NCBI GenBank assembly: GCA_020439995.1
Contig: JAGROY010000321.1
Span: 1-46,474 of the forward strand
Direction: 5' to 3'
DNA: 46,474 nt
Origin: Verrucomicrobiia bacterium
GTDB lineage: Bacteria > Verrucomicrobiota > Verrucomicrobiia > Verrucomicrobiales > DEV007
The translations under genes and the position numbers were made by a program. This document shows positions 26,260-34,712 of the stretch, one piece after another (within the stretch, counting starts at the first letter, position 1; the number at the start of each line of letters is the position of its first letter). The notes under the pieces were generated by a model. The model was not told the origin of the DNA. It searched no databases and worked only from the letters and a program-made list of their open reading frames with translations.

Positions 26260-27021
26260 ATGCAAGACACACCACACGCCCTCCTCCTCAAGTTCCCCGG
26301 CACCAATGCCGATGTCGAAACCGCGCGCGCGCTGGAAACTGCGGGCTTCACGACCGAAACGCTGCCCATTCCAGTTGTCACCCCTGGCATGGTTGAGCAT
26401 GCGCAACTGGTAGTGATCGCTGGCGGCTTCAGCTATGGCGATTACATCATGGCGGGCCGGGTGGCTCAGCTTGAGATTCAACGTCGCCTTGGAGACAGCC
26501 TGCATCGCTTTGTTGGAAACGGCGGCTACGCCCTCGGAATCTGCAACGGATTTCAAATTCTAACCCGGCTTGGCTTACTACCGGAAGGCTCATTGGTCGA
26601 CAACACCAGCGGCCGATTTGGATGCAGGTGGGTAGGACTGAACAACAACGCGCCAAAGAACGCGTTCCTTCGCGATTTACCCGAACACTTCGAATTCCCT
26701 GTCGCTCATGCAGAAGGCAGATTCGTTGCGCCACCAGGAGCAGCTCAGCGCTACGTCGAGGAAGGCCTGGTCGCACTAACATACACTCAGGATATCAACG
26801 GCTCCGAATGCGCCATCGCCGGCCTCCAGGACAGTTCGGGCCGAGTCTTTGGACTCATGCCCCACCCTGAACGTTTTTTGTTCAGGGAGCATCACTACGA
26901 TCCAGATTGGAATGGCGATCCTCAGTGGGGCTGGGGCTACCACTTTTTCCACTCGATCTATCTGCAAATCGCAGGCCTTCGAGGCATCGATGCCAGCCTG
27001 GGAATGGGCGTGCCCGTTTAG
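26260..27021 (+). CDS. purQ: Phosphoribosylformylglycinamidine synthase, PurQ glutaminase
   Basis: A 253-residue class I glutamine amidotransferase that supplies ammonia to PurL. The nucleophile is Cys95 in ALGICNGFQIL; the His-Glu pair is in GLMPHPERFLF. The N-terminal LLKFPGTNADVET and GGFSYGDYIMAGRVAQ are typical of PurQ. It is slightly longer than the B. subtilis protein (227) because of a C-terminal extension with several Trp and His residues. It starts 11 nt after purL at ATG 26260; an earlier in-frame start at 26218 lies inside purL. It closes the operon and a hairpin terminator follows 13 nt later. Confidence 0.95.
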   Translation: MQDTPHALLLKFPGTNADVETARALETAGFTTETLPIPVVTPGMVEHAQLVVIAGGFSYGDYIMAGRVAQLEIQRRLGDSLHRFVGNGGYALGICNGFQILTRLGLLPEGSLVDNTSGRFGCRWVGLNNNAPKNAFLRDLPEHFEFPVAHAEGRFVAPPGAAQRYVEEGLVALTYTQDINGSECAIAGLQDSSGRVFGLMPHPERFLFREHHYDPDWNGDPQWGWGYHFFHSIYLQIAGLRGIDASLGMGVPV

Positions 27022-27034
27022 TCCATGAACGAAA

Positions 27035-27067
27035 AAGCCGGGGCTGCCCGCTTGCAGCGCCCGGCTT
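27035..27067. terminator. Bidirectional terminator between purQ and amt
   Basis: The hairpin has an outer stem AAGCCGGG/CCCGGCTT (27035-27042 with 27060-27067) and an inner stem GCTGC/GCAGC around a CCGCTT loop. On the minus strand the stem runs straight into TTTTTC, a good U-tract for ending amt. On the plus strand the T-rich part (gtaaaggattttt) is less ideal but could end the pur operon. Confidence 0.8.
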
Positions 27068-27091
27068 GTAAAGGATTTTTCGGTAAACGAA

Positions 27092-28399
27092 TCAGGAAGT
27101 GTAGCCAGACTCACCATGAGTCGCCAGGTCAAGCCCGCGCTGCTCGTCCACTTCATTCACGCGCAATCCGATCGTCATCTTGAGCGCGTAAAGGACAACC
27201 ACCGAGACAGTGCCGCTCCAGGCCGCAGTGAGCAGAACGCTCTTCAACTGAGCGAACACCTGTGTCCCCATGCTGTAGCCTTCTCCTGGACTCAGAATAA
27301 ACACTCCGGTGAGCAGCGCACCAACAATACCACCAACGCCGTGCACTCCGAAAACATCAAGACTATCATCGTAGCCAAACTTCCTTTTCAGCGTTGTAGC
27401 GAAGAAGTAGCATACCACTGCTGACGCGAGCCCAATAACGAGAGCACCGACGGGAGAAGCCGTGCCAGATGCCGGAGTGATGGCTACCAGTCCTGCGACG
27501 GCTCCTGTGGCAGCCCCCACTGCTGTGGGAGCACCGGAAAAGAATTTCTCTAGCGCAAGCCAGGCAAGTACCGCAGTAGCAGTCGCGAGCTGCGTAACCA
27601 GCATCGCCATTCCAGCAACGCCGTCGGCAGCAAGTTCGCTGCCCGCATTAAATCCGAACCAGCCTACCCACAGCATCGACGCCCCGATGACGGTAAATGG
27701 AACATTGTGCGGTGCCATGTGATGGTTCCCGTATCCCTTGCGTTTTCCGACGAGAATACATGCCACCAGTCCCGCGATACCCGCATTGATATGAACAACC
27801 GTGCCACCGGCAAAATCGATCACACCCCAGTCAGCGAAGAGACCACCACCCCAGGCCATGTGCCAGATCGGAAGATAGGAAAGGATGAACCACAGGGAGG
27901 TAAAGAGCAGCACCGCTGAGAATTTCATCCGTTCAGCAAATGCACCCACAATGAGGGCAGGAGTAATGATCGCGAACGTCATTTGGAAAATGAAGTATAC
28001 CGACTCAGGAATAGTGCCGGTCATACTATCAACACTCACGCCTCTAAGAAAGACCTTGTCCGCAGTTCCGATGATCGAATTACCGCCGCTCAGCGCGAAC
28101 GAGTAACCGAACGCAAACCAGAGAAGCGACATTACCGCAGCGATGACAAAGCACTGTACCAGGATGCTGAGAATGTTCTTGGTGCGAACCAGACCACCGT
28201 AGAACAGGGCCAGACCTGGAAGCGTCATGAACAGAACGAGGCAGGTTGCCACGATCATCCACGCCGTATCGCCAGCACTCAGTGCAGAAGCCGTTTCGTC
28301 AACGACCGCTGCGTCCTGCCCGAACACGGGCGAAGCGAAAGCAGAGAGAACGAGAGGCAGCGCCGCGAGGGCACGCCTATATCTGAGAATTGATTTCAT
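27092..28399 (-). CDS. amt: Ammonium transporter Amt
   Basis: A 435-residue inner-membrane protein with a cleavable signal peptide (to about residue 27, SPVFG-QDAA) and eleven hydrophobic segments. Signatures are TAWMIVATCLVLFMTLPGLALFYGGLVRTKN, DFAGGTVVHINAGIAG with the first pore histidine and DVFGVHGVGGIVGALLTGVF with the second. It moves ammonium into the cell and is usually controlled by a PII protein; no glnK is beside it. A short C-terminal cytoplasmic tail follows the last helix. A sigma-54 promoter match lies about 75 nt upstream, and a terminator hairpin lies just past the stop. Confidence 0.95.
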   Translation of the reverse strand: MKSILRYRRALAALPLVLSAFASPVFGQDAAVVDETASALSAGDTAWMIVATCLVLFMTLPGLALFYGGLVRTKNILSILVQCFVIAAVMSLLWFAFGYSFALSGGNSIIGTADKVFLRGVSVDSMTGTIPESVYFIFQMTFAIITPALIVGAFAERMKFSAVLLFTSLWFILSYLPIWHMAWGGGLFADWGVIDFAGGTVVHINAGIAGLVACILVGKRKGYGNHHMAPHNVPFTVIGASMLWVGWFGFNAGSELAADGVAGMAMLVTQLATATAVLAWLALEKFFSGAPTAVGAATGAVAGLVAITPASGTASPVGALVIGLASAVVCYFFATTLKRKFGYDDSLDVFGVHGVGGIVGALLTGVFILSPGEGYSMGTQVFAQLKSVLLTAAWSGTVSVVVLYALKMTIGLRVNEVDEQRGLDLATHGESGYTS

Positions 28400-28472
28400 G
28401 TTGTTTGGATTGGATTAGTTGCAGGAATAAGTGAGTGTGCCATTGCGGTGCACATCCACAGAATGCTATCAA

Positions 28473-28488
28473 AGCATTAACCGTGCCA
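28473..28488 (-). promoter_or_regulatory. Sigma-54 promoter for amt
   Basis: Read on the minus strand the sequence is TGGCACGGTTAATGCT. It fits the sigma-54 pattern TGGCAC-N5-TTGCW with exact spacing and one mismatch (A for T in the -12 box). Both invariant pairs, GG at -24 and GC at -12, are present. Predicted transcription starts about 12 nt downstream, leaving a leader of roughly 60 nt before the amt ATG at 28399. Amt genes are commonly under NtrC and sigma-54 control, which supports the match. Confidence 0.7.
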
Positions 28489-28607
28489 AACATGCTGAAA
28501 TGAGGACTCTGGCTCAATTTGACCAATGCCAGATCATTGTCGGATAAACGACGAAATTCGAAGATCCCGCGATTGACCGGACCGCCGAGACGATTGCATG
28601 GTGAGTG

Positions 28608-29249
28608 ATGTCATCAGCGGAAATGCCCAATGTTCACGTGATCGAGCACCCGCTTATCCGGGTGCGACTCACCCGTCTGCGTTCCCATGCTACAGGAACC
28701 GCTGAGTTTCGAGCCAATCTTCATCAAATTGCACAACTGATGATTTTTGATGTGCTGCGGGACTGCACCACTCGCGAAATCCCCGTTGAGACACCGCTGA
28801 CCACAACGACCGGAGCAGAATTGGAGCGCTCTGTTGTCCTGGTGCCGATTCTGCGCGCGGGCCTTGGCATGGTGCACAGCATGCTTGAGGTAGTACCGGA
28901 AGCACAGGTCGGCATGGTCGGCATGCAGCGCAATGAGACAACCTTCGAGCCTGAAACCTATTACAACAAGATGCCCCCCGGCCTTCGTGAAGCGGATGTC
29001 ATCATCGTTGATCCTATGCTGGCAACTGGAAACAGTGCTGTCGATGCCGCAACATCCCTGAAAAAACAAGGCGCTCAGCGGCTGCGCTTTCTGAACCTGG
29101 TCAGCTGCCCGGACGGAATCCGGCAGATGAACCACATTCATCCGGACGTCAGGATCTTCACCGCAGCAATTGACGGAGGCCTCAACGACCAAGCCTACAT
29201 CGTGCCTGGCCTCGGCGATGCAGGAGACCGGTATTTTGGCACCCTTTAA
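28608..29249 (+). CDS. upp: Uracil phosphoribosyltransferase
   Basis: A 213-residue salvage enzyme that joins uracil and PRPP into UMP. Family motifs in order are VIEHPLIRVRLTRLR, ILRAGLGMVHSML, the 5-phosphoribose loop VIIVDPMLATGNSAVDA, and the C-terminal uracil-binding stretch FTAAIDGGLNDQAYIVPGLGDAGDRYFGT. The length matches the bacterial enzyme (208). Starts at 28608 (ATG), 28605 (GTG) or 28623 (ATG) are all possible; family alignment does not decide. It is divergent from amt and lies 26 nt upstream of yggS, probably in one operon. Confidence 0.95.
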   Translation: MSSAEMPNVHVIEHPLIRVRLTRLRSHATGTAEFRANLHQIAQLMIFDVLRDCTTREIPVETPLTTTTGAELERSVVLVPILRAGLGMVHSMLEVVPEAQVGMVGMQRNETTFEPETYYNKMPPGLREADVIIVDPMLATGNSAVDAATSLKKQGAQRLRFLNLVSCPDGIRQMNHIHPDVRIFTAAIDGGLNDQAYIVPGLGDAGDRYFGTL

Positions 29250-29275
29250 ACCCACTCCACTATCCAATCGAAGCA

Positions 29276-29998
29276 ATGGATCAGATCGAAGAACAAGCGA
29301 GCGAACACGAAATTCACGAGAACAGAGCCGAAGTTCTCGCAAGCATGGCTGCCGCATCAAGGAGAGCCGGACGCCGACCTGAGGACACTCACCTGCTCGT
29401 CGTATCGAAAACGTGGCCGGTCGAGATGGTGCGCAGGGCTGCAACCAGTGGGCAGATTCACTTTGGCGAAAGCCGCGCTCAGGAGGTTCTGGAAAAAGTC
29501 CCGGCTCTGCCAGAAACGCTGCACTGGCACTTCATTGGCCACTTGCAGAAAAATAAAATTCGAAAAATCATCCACCTTTGCGAAACGCTTCACAGTGTCG
29601 ATTCCCTCCCCCTGGCCCAGCAAATCAGTCGAATCGCCGGGGAAGAAGGTGTAACCCCAGGCATTTTCCTGCAGGTGAACGTTGCCGCTGATTCCGCTAA
29701 ATTCGGCTTCTCTGCCGCTTCAATCGTGGAGGAGATCGATGAGGTGCTCACCCTACCTCACCTCTCAATTGAAGGGCTGATGACGATTCCCGCATTCTCT
29801 CCCGATCCCGAAGACTCCCGCCCTCACTTCGCGCGCCTCCGGGAGCTGCGGGATACACTGTCGACCCGTACGGGCAAACCATTACCAGGGCTTTCCATGG
29901 GAATGAGTGGCGACTATGCCGTCGCGATCGAAGAAGGTGCCACAATCGTACGCGTCGGGACGGCGATTTTTGGAAAGCGAAACAAACAGGCGCAGTAG
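29276..29998 (+). CDS. yggS: YggS-family PLP homeostasis protein
   Basis: A 240-residue cytoplasmic PLP-binding protein with the alanine racemase N-terminal fold. The Schiff-base lysine is in LLVVSKTWP; further landmarks are HFGESRAQEVLEK, WHFIGHLQKNKIRKI, LQVNVAADSAKFGF, LMTIPAF and the phosphate-binding LSMGMSGDYAVAIEEGATIVRVGTAIFG. It has no known enzymatic turnover and buffers PLP and amino-acid pools. The stop codon lies inside a perfect 12-bp hairpin that extends past the gene. It follows upp by 26 nt. Confidence 0.94.
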   Translation: MDQIEEQASEHEIHENRAEVLASMAAASRRAGRRPEDTHLLVVSKTWPVEMVRRAATSGQIHFGESRAQEVLEKVPALPETLHWHFIGHLQKNKIRKIIHLCETLHSVDSLPLAQQISRIAGEEGVTPGIFLQVNVAADSAKFGFSAASIVEEIDEVLTLPHLSIEGLMTIPAFSPDPEDSRPHFARLRELRDTLSTRTGKPLPGLSMGMSGDYAVAIEEGATIVRVGTAIFGKRNKQAQ

Positions 29999-30017
29999 CG
30001 ACGAATCGCTACTGCGC
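29990..30017. terminator. Perfect 12-bp hairpin between yggS and pilT
   Basis: GCGCAGTAGCGA (29990-30001) pairs perfectly with TCGCTACTGCGC (30006-30017) around a CGAA tetraloop. The yggS stop codon (29996-29998) is inside the left arm. There is no strong T-run on the plus strand; on the minus strand cctgtttgtttc follows. It probably serves as a bidirectional transcription stop or 3'-end stabiliser for the convergent genes. Confidence 0.6.
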
Positions 30018-30045
30018 CCAGGTGTAACAAAAATGTCGGACGGAG

Positions 30046-31140
30046 TTACTTTTCACCCATGGCGAGAGCCCTCTGTTCTTCCGGAATATAGTCGATGAAA
30101 CGCTTCTTATCGATGGCCTTCAGGTAGGCTTCCATCGGCGTTACGCGACCCGAATCCATCTTCGCGAAGATGTCATCATCCATGAACTGCATACCCAGCG
30201 CCTTACCACCGACAATGACGTCCTGCAGCTTTTGGGAGGCGCCCTCACGGATGATTGATGCCACAGCAGGAGTCGAAAACAAAATCTCATTCACACACAC
30301 GCGGCCTTTGCCGTCGGCTGTTTTCAGCAGCAGCTGGGCGATCACGCCTCTGAGCGAAGCAGCTAACATTGTGCGAACTTGAGACTGCTGATCTGACGGG
30401 AACACGTCGACCAAGCGGTCAACCGTCTTTCTCGCATTGTTAGTATGCAGGGTACCAAAGACCAACAGACCAGTTTCCGCAGCCGTCAACGCGAGCGAAA
30501 TGGTGCGCAAGTCACGCATCTCGCCCACCAGTACGATGTCGGCATCTTCCCGCAGGGCTGCGCGCAAGCCGTCACCGTAACTAGGTGTCTGAATAGGCAC
30601 CTCACGCTGGGTGATGATGCTCTTCTTGTTATTGTGCACAAACTCGATCGGCTCCTCAATGGTAATGATGTGCCTGCTGTAGTTTGTGTTGATGTGGTCA
30701 ATGAGCGCAGCCAGTGTGGTCGATTTGCCCGACCCCGTCGGCCCGGTGCAGAGGACAAGCCCACTCCGCATGGTGCCAAATTTTTTCGTCACTTGAGGAA
30801 TACCCAGCTCTTCAAGACTCATGAGATCCGTAGGAATCAACCGGAACACTGCCGCGTATCCCTTACTCTGTTTCAGATAGTTTACCCGGAAACGAGCGCT
30901 GGAATCCATCTCATAGGCGAAGTCAAGGTCACCTTTTTCGACAAACCGTGCCCAAGCTCTCGGTTCGCACACTTCCTTGAGCATCTGCTCCATGCGTGGG
31001 CCATCGAGGAGGGTGTCATCGATTGCCTTGATGCCTCCGTTGACGCGCATCTTGGGCGGCGACCCCTGGGCGAGGTGCAAATCGGAAGCACGCGCTTCGC
31101 GCATGGTGTAGAAGTAGTGGTGGATTGCTGGTTCAGACAT
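30046..31140 (-). CDS. pilT: Type IV pilus retraction ATPase PilT, copy 1
   Basis: A 364-residue hexameric secretion ATPase that powers pilus retraction. The N-terminal PAS-like part opens with ARASDLHLAQGSPPKMRVNG. The RecA-like part has Walker A CTGPTGSGKSTT (about 131-142), the Asp box IITIEEPIEFVH, Walker B DADIVLVGEMRD and the His box LLVFGTLHTNNA. The C-terminal end EEQRALAMGEK differs from the typical PilT tail, so a PilU-type role is possible. It is downstream of a second pilT-like gene, 61 nt apart on the same strand, which indicates an operon. Confidence 0.92.
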   Translation of the reverse strand: MSEPAIHHYFYTMREARASDLHLAQGSPPKMRVNGGIKAIDDTLLDGPRMEQMLKEVCEPRAWARFVEKGDLDFAYEMDSSARFRVNYLKQSKGYAAVFRLIPTDLMSLEELGIPQVTKKFGTMRSGLVLCTGPTGSGKSTTLAALIDHINTNYSRHIITIEEPIEFVHNNKKSIITQREVPIQTPSYGDGLRAALREDADIVLVGEMRDLRTISLALTAAETGLLVFGTLHTNNARKTVDRLVDVFPSDQQSQVRTMLAASLRGVIAQLLLKTADGKGRVCVNEILFSTPAVASIIREGASQKLQDVIVGGKALGMQFMDDDIFAKMDSGRVTPMEAYLKAIDKKRFIDYIPEEQRALAMGEK

Positions 31141-31201
31141 GATGGTTGAACGATTGAAAAATGAATAATTGGCGAATGATAGCGGAGACTGGTTGGAGCG
31201 A

Positions 31202-32287
31202 TTAAATGTTGAAGTATTTCTTCATTTCTTCCTGGTCCTCCGCGCGGAAGATGCACTGCTCCTGATCGATTTGGCCTTTGTCGTAGAGTTCACGGAGAGC
31301 ATCGTCCATCAACTTCATGCCGATCCCCTTACCGGTCTGCATGATACCTGGGAGCATGAAGGTCTTACCCTCACGAATACAGTTGGCAACAGCGGGCGAG
31401 TTCACCAGGATCTCCATCGCAAGCGCACGGCCGTTCCCGTCGATCGTCGGCACCAGCTGCTGGCTGATGATACCGCGCAGCGACTCACTCACCATGATAC
31501 GAATCTGTTCCCGCTGATCGGTGGGGAACACATCAAGGATACGGTCAAGCGTTCGAGCGGAGTTTCCGGTATGAAGTGTTCCAAGCACCAAGTGACCCGT
31601 TTCTGCAGCTGTGATTGCGAGCGAAATCGTTTCCAGGTCACGCATCTCTCCAACCATGATGATATCGGGATCTTCACGAAGGGTGGCCCTGAGCGCCGTC
31701 GCAAAGGAGTCGGTGTGAGTATAGACCTCCCGCTGATTCACGTGGCAGGCTGCCGCATCAAAAACGTATTCGATCGGATCTTCCAGAGTGATGATGTGAT
31801 CGTCCCGCTCATGGTTGATCTCGTTGATCAGAGTTGCGAGCGTTGTTGATTTTCCTGATCCCACCGCCCCGGTCACCATGATTAATCCATACTGGTACTG
31901 CGTGATCGGCTTAACGACCTTGCGTGGAATGCCGAGTTCCTCCATCGATCGGATATGGGGGTTAATCACCCGGAATGCCATGTCATAACCTAGCCGCTGC
32001 TTTACTACCGATGAGCGGAAACGCCCAAACTCCGGGGAATAACAGAAGTCAACATCGCCAGTCTCCTCCAGGCGGTTGAGTTCCCTTTCTTCGAGAAAAC
32101 CCTTGGCAAGACGTTCGCAGTCGGCTGCTGTGAGTAATTCTCCATTCTCCCAGATGGGCTGCAGGGTGCCATTGCGGCGCCAAGTGGGCATTGAGTTCAC
32201 AGCCAGATGGACGTCCGAGCATTCGTACTCCTGTCCGAGTTTCAAATACTCATCTACGCTTTCCAGAGTGCTTACCGTGTCGCTCAT
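31202..32287 (-). CDS. Type IV pilus retraction ATPase PilT/PilU, copy 2
   Basis: A 361-residue paralogue of the adjacent PilT. It has YECSDVHLAVNSMPTWRRNG at the N-terminus, Walker A VTGAVGSGKSTTLA (with Ala-Val where most family members have Pro-Thr), IITLEDPIEYVFDAAACHVNQRE, Walker B DPDIIMVGEMRD and LVLGTLHTGNSA. The C-terminus (AEDQEEMKKYFNI) is acidic and ends differently from copy 1. Tandem PilT/PilU pairs cooperate in forceful retraction; which copy does which cannot be told here. It is the promoter-proximal gene of the pair. Confidence 0.92.
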   Translation of the reverse strand: MSDTVSTLESVDEYLKLGQEYECSDVHLAVNSMPTWRRNGTLQPIWENGELLTAADCERLAKGFLEERELNRLEETGDVDFCYSPEFGRFRSSVVKQRLGYDMAFRVINPHIRSMEELGIPRKVVKPITQYQYGLIMVTGAVGSGKSTTLATLINEINHERDDHIITLEDPIEYVFDAAACHVNQREVYTHTDSFATALRATLREDPDIIMVGEMRDLETISLAITAAETGHLVLGTLHTGNSARTLDRILDVFPTDQREQIRIMVSESLRGIISQQLVPTIDGNGRALAMEILVNSPAVANCIREGKTFMLPGIMQTGKGIGMKLMDDALRELYDKGQIDQEQCIFRAEDQEEMKKYFNI

Positions 32288-32411
32288 GTTATTCGGATAT
32301 CTTGAAGGTTAAGTCTTAAATTGTAATCGAGGGCGGGATGTAGCGCTGCGTCTGAAGAATGTATCGAAACTACAGGATCGCAACGTCGCAGAGGCGCGGC
32401 ATATTAGCCGT

Positions 32412-32972
32412 TTACGAGTTTTTTTCAACGAATCGACGCAACCATCCCTGGACAGCTTCTTGCAGAGCTGGTTGAATCATTTCGAATCCATTTCTCATAA
32501 TGAGCCCCATAAGGGAGCCGTGTGTTATAGGGGTTTCGATGCTTTGAGAAGCATTTTGTCGCGGATTTTTTGAATTGCCTCCCGCATCGCCGACCAGGGC
32601 CTTCGCGCCCAGTGTGCCAACCGCCACCGCAGCGGCTGTCCAGAGCATCGGATTCGCGGAAACCTGGCGTTTAAGCTCTTCAACAATAGACACTTGCACT
32701 TCAACCTCCGGTTCAGTCTCCCGCAGAACGAGGTCCAACTCTTCGTCAGAGAAGGTGCTGAAGTCGATCTGCTCAGCTATTACCGGATTCGCGCCCTCCA
32801 CCGCATCTTCGAAAGAAATTTCCCGTCCAGTCAGCCGATCGGGCGGTTCTTCGAGTGAAAATCCCTCCTGAACTCCTCGAGAGGCCTCCCCCAGCAAAGC
32901 GCGGGATTGCTCAATAGCGGCTGTCAGTTCGGCTTTCAGCTCTGCGGCGGTTCGGTTTTGGATTCCAGCCAT
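32412..32972 (-). CDS. Envelope-associated helical protein, unknown
   Basis: A 186-residue protein, starting at ATG 32972. The N-terminal NRTAAELKAELTAAIEQSRALLGEASRGVQ resembles helical DUF3618- or YqjD-type starts. Acidic residues dominate the middle (about 60-110). A hydrophobic segment lies near residues 122-142 (MLWTAAAVAVGTLGAKALVG), then a polar tail ending in a WLRRFVEKN helix. A ANPMLWTAAAVAVG phrase echoes the DNPTKSVLTAAGVGFVLG end of the DUF883-like gene upstream. It is the last gene of a probable three-gene operon. The function is unknown. Confidence 0.65.
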   Translation of the reverse strand: MAGIQNRTAAELKAELTAAIEQSRALLGEASRGVQEGFSLEEPPDRLTGREISFEDAVEGANPVIAEQIDFSTFSDEELDLVLRETEPEVEVQVSIVEELKRQVSANPMLWTAAAVAVGTLGAKALVGDAGGNSKNPRQNASQSIETPITHGSLMGLIMRNGFEMIQPALQEAVQGWLRRFVEKNS

Positions 32973-33127
32973 TGACGGTCTTTTTCGATTTGATTGAGTG
33001 ATTCGCGAATAGGGCACTGCTGCTTCTGCCGTTTGATCATTACAAAAAGCCCGTGGCTTCCTCCCGCCTCTGGCACCTCTGGGGCTTGGCCGCCGGATTC
33101 CTGCATCATCGCGGATGTGACCAGCAT
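32936..33127 (-). CDS. Possible 63-residue linking ORF
   Basis: A short open frame between the DUF883-like gene and the helical envelope protein. It starts 9 nt after the former and overlaps the latter by 37 nt, so translation could be coupled. The product is Pro/Gln-rich at the start with a basic, charged second half (IEKDRQWLESKTEPPQS) and no membrane segment, unlike the YqjE-type holin that usually fills this slot. No ribosome binding site is evident. Support is positional only. Confidence 0.35.
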   Translation of the reverse strand: MLVTSAMMQESGGQAPEVPEAGGSHGLFVMIKRQKQQCPIRESLNQIEKDRQWLESKTEPPQS

Positions 33128-33136
33128 AAGTAGGAA

Positions 33137-33496
33137 TCAGCGCTTCATCAGAAGCCCCAATACGAAGCCGACGCCCGCAGCGGTAAGAACTGATTTTGTC
33201 GGATTGTCTCGAACGTATCTCTCGGCCTCAGCGTGCAGCTTGTCGAGTTGCTCCTTAATTTCATCCCAGTTGGCGTCCGAGAGATCCGCCAGGCTGCCTC
33301 CCGTAGCGAGTGAATCCAGACTACTGCGCTCGACTTGGCGATTCACACTTTCTAAGCGGCGCATTTTTTCCCGCAGCGCCTGTTCACGAACAGCTGCGCG
33401 GCGCATTTCCTGACTCCGTTCAGTAGCCGTTCGTGTGCGTTCCTTCGCTTTAGCAGCAGCGGAATACTCGGATTGCGGTTGAGTCGCTTCGTTCAT
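33137..33496 (-). CDS. DUF883 / ElaB-YqjD-like ribosome- or membrane-associated protein
   Basis: A 119-residue protein with a long charged helix (about 15-60), an acidic WDEIKEQLDKLHAEAERYV helix and a C-terminal RDNPTKSVLTAAGVGFVLGLLMKR glycine-zipper transmembrane end, the layout of DUF883 proteins such as YqjD and ElaB. Those are tail-anchored inner-membrane proteins linked to stress and stationary phase. It opens a minus-strand operon with the two following frames. The 228 nt before it, shared with the divergent metF, show no clear promoter match or riboswitch. Confidence 0.75.
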   Translation of the reverse strand: MNEATQPQSEYSAAAKAKERTRTATERSQEMRRAAVREQALREKMRRLESVNRQVERSSLDSLATGGSLADLSDANWDEIKEQLDKLHAEAERYVRDNPTKSVLTAAGVGFVLGLLMKR

Positions 33497-33724
33497 CTGA
33501 TTTTAGGTGAAATCTGTGAGCCTTAATAAATGTGATGTTTTCGGTGGATTGCGGACGTTGCCAGATGGACGCAACAAGATCAAGCACACGGCTGAATATT
33601 TGAGTATTATGACCATCAACGGGTATTGTCCATCGCCAATCTCGGCGAGCGGAGGTGATGAATTATCAGGAAAAGCATATTTTTCCCTTTTATCGGACCT
33701 CAATGTCCTCTACTCGGTCTTACC

Positions 33725-34642
33725 ATGCATATTTCGGACATCCTGAGCGCACAGCGGACGACTTTTTCGTTCGAGTTTTTTCCTCCCAAAACCCAGGAGG
33801 CAGCGGAGAAGTTGTTCGACACCATCGCGGCACTCGAGCCGTATAAGCCATCCTTTGTCAGCGTCACATACGGTGCAGGAGGCTCGACGCGTGAACTCAC
33901 CCACGATCTTGTCGTTCGGATCAAAGATACTACCAGCCTTTCCCCAGTGCCCCACTTGACATGCGTCTGCCATTCAGAAAGTGAGATCGCCGACATTCTT
34001 GATCGCTACGCAGCTGCAGGCGTCGGTAACATTCTGGCGCTTGGAGGCGATCCACCGAAGGATCTTACCAACTACAACCGGGCAGACGATGCCTTCCAGC
34101 ACGCTTCCGATCTGGTTCGATTCATTCAGCAACACAACAGCTCCGGTAAACACCCTGACTCCCGCGGGTTTGGAATCGGTGTTGCAGGCTTTCCAGAAGG
34201 CCATCCCGCTACCCCCAACCGGATGCTGGAAATGGATTACTTAAAGGCAAAGGTCGACGAAGGTGCCGACTACATCTGCACCCAGCTGTTCTTCGACAAC
34301 CACGACTTCTTTGACTTCCGCGACCGCTGCGAGCAGGCTGGCATCAATATCCCGATCATCGCCGGAATGATGCCGATCACTTCCGTCTCAGGAATGCGCC
34401 GCATGGCCGAACTGGCAGCTGGAGCCCGCTACCCGGCGAAGCTCATGCGGGCTCTGGCCCGGGCAAAGGGCGATCCTGATGCCGTCCGCAGAGTCGGTAT
34501 CCATTACGCTACCGAACAATGCTCGGACCTGCTGGATCACAACGTCAAGGGCATCCACTTCTACACACTCAATCAATCCGACGCCACCATGGAAATTTAC
34601 GCCAATCTCGGAGTAGCGGATACCTTGGCCCTGAATGCCTGA
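33725..34642 (+). CDS. metF: 5,10-Methylenetetrahydrofolate reductase
   Basis: A 305-residue FAD-dependent TIM-barrel enzyme that reduces 5,10-methylene-THF to 5-methyl-THF for methionine synthesis. Motifs are FSFEFFPPKTQEA with the catalytic Glu, FVSVTYGAGGSTRE, HLTCV, GVGNILALGGDPP, GVAGFPEGHP, KVDEGADYICTQLFFDN and IIAGMMPITS. The length matches E. coli MetF (296). No classic SAM riboswitch elements were seen in the leader. The next gene, a DsbD alpha-like protein, begins 71 nt later. Confidence 0.96.
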   Translation: MHISDILSAQRTTFSFEFFPPKTQEAAEKLFDTIAALEPYKPSFVSVTYGAGGSTRELTHDLVVRIKDTTSLSPVPHLTCVCHSESEIADILDRYAAAGVGNILALGGDPPKDLTNYNRADDAFQHASDLVRFIQQHNSSGKHPDSRGFGIGVAGFPEGHPATPNRMLEMDYLKAKVDEGADYICTQLFFDNHDFFDFRDRCEQAGINIPIIAGMMPITSVSGMRRMAELAAGARYPAKLMRALARAKGDPDAVRRVGIHYATEQCSDLLDHNVKGIHFYTLNQSDATMEIYANLGVADTLALNA

Positions 34643-34712
34643 TTGCTCTCTACGGCCGCTATCATCCGCTATCGGCCTTGACCAGAAGTCCGCTCCATCC
34701 CAGACTGAAAGC

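Noticed and set aside
33497..33724. SAM or SAH riboswitch in the metF leader
   Set aside because: I looked for SAM-I and SAH riboswitch core sequences and found only a short gttgc/gcaac hairpin; nothing fits a known class.
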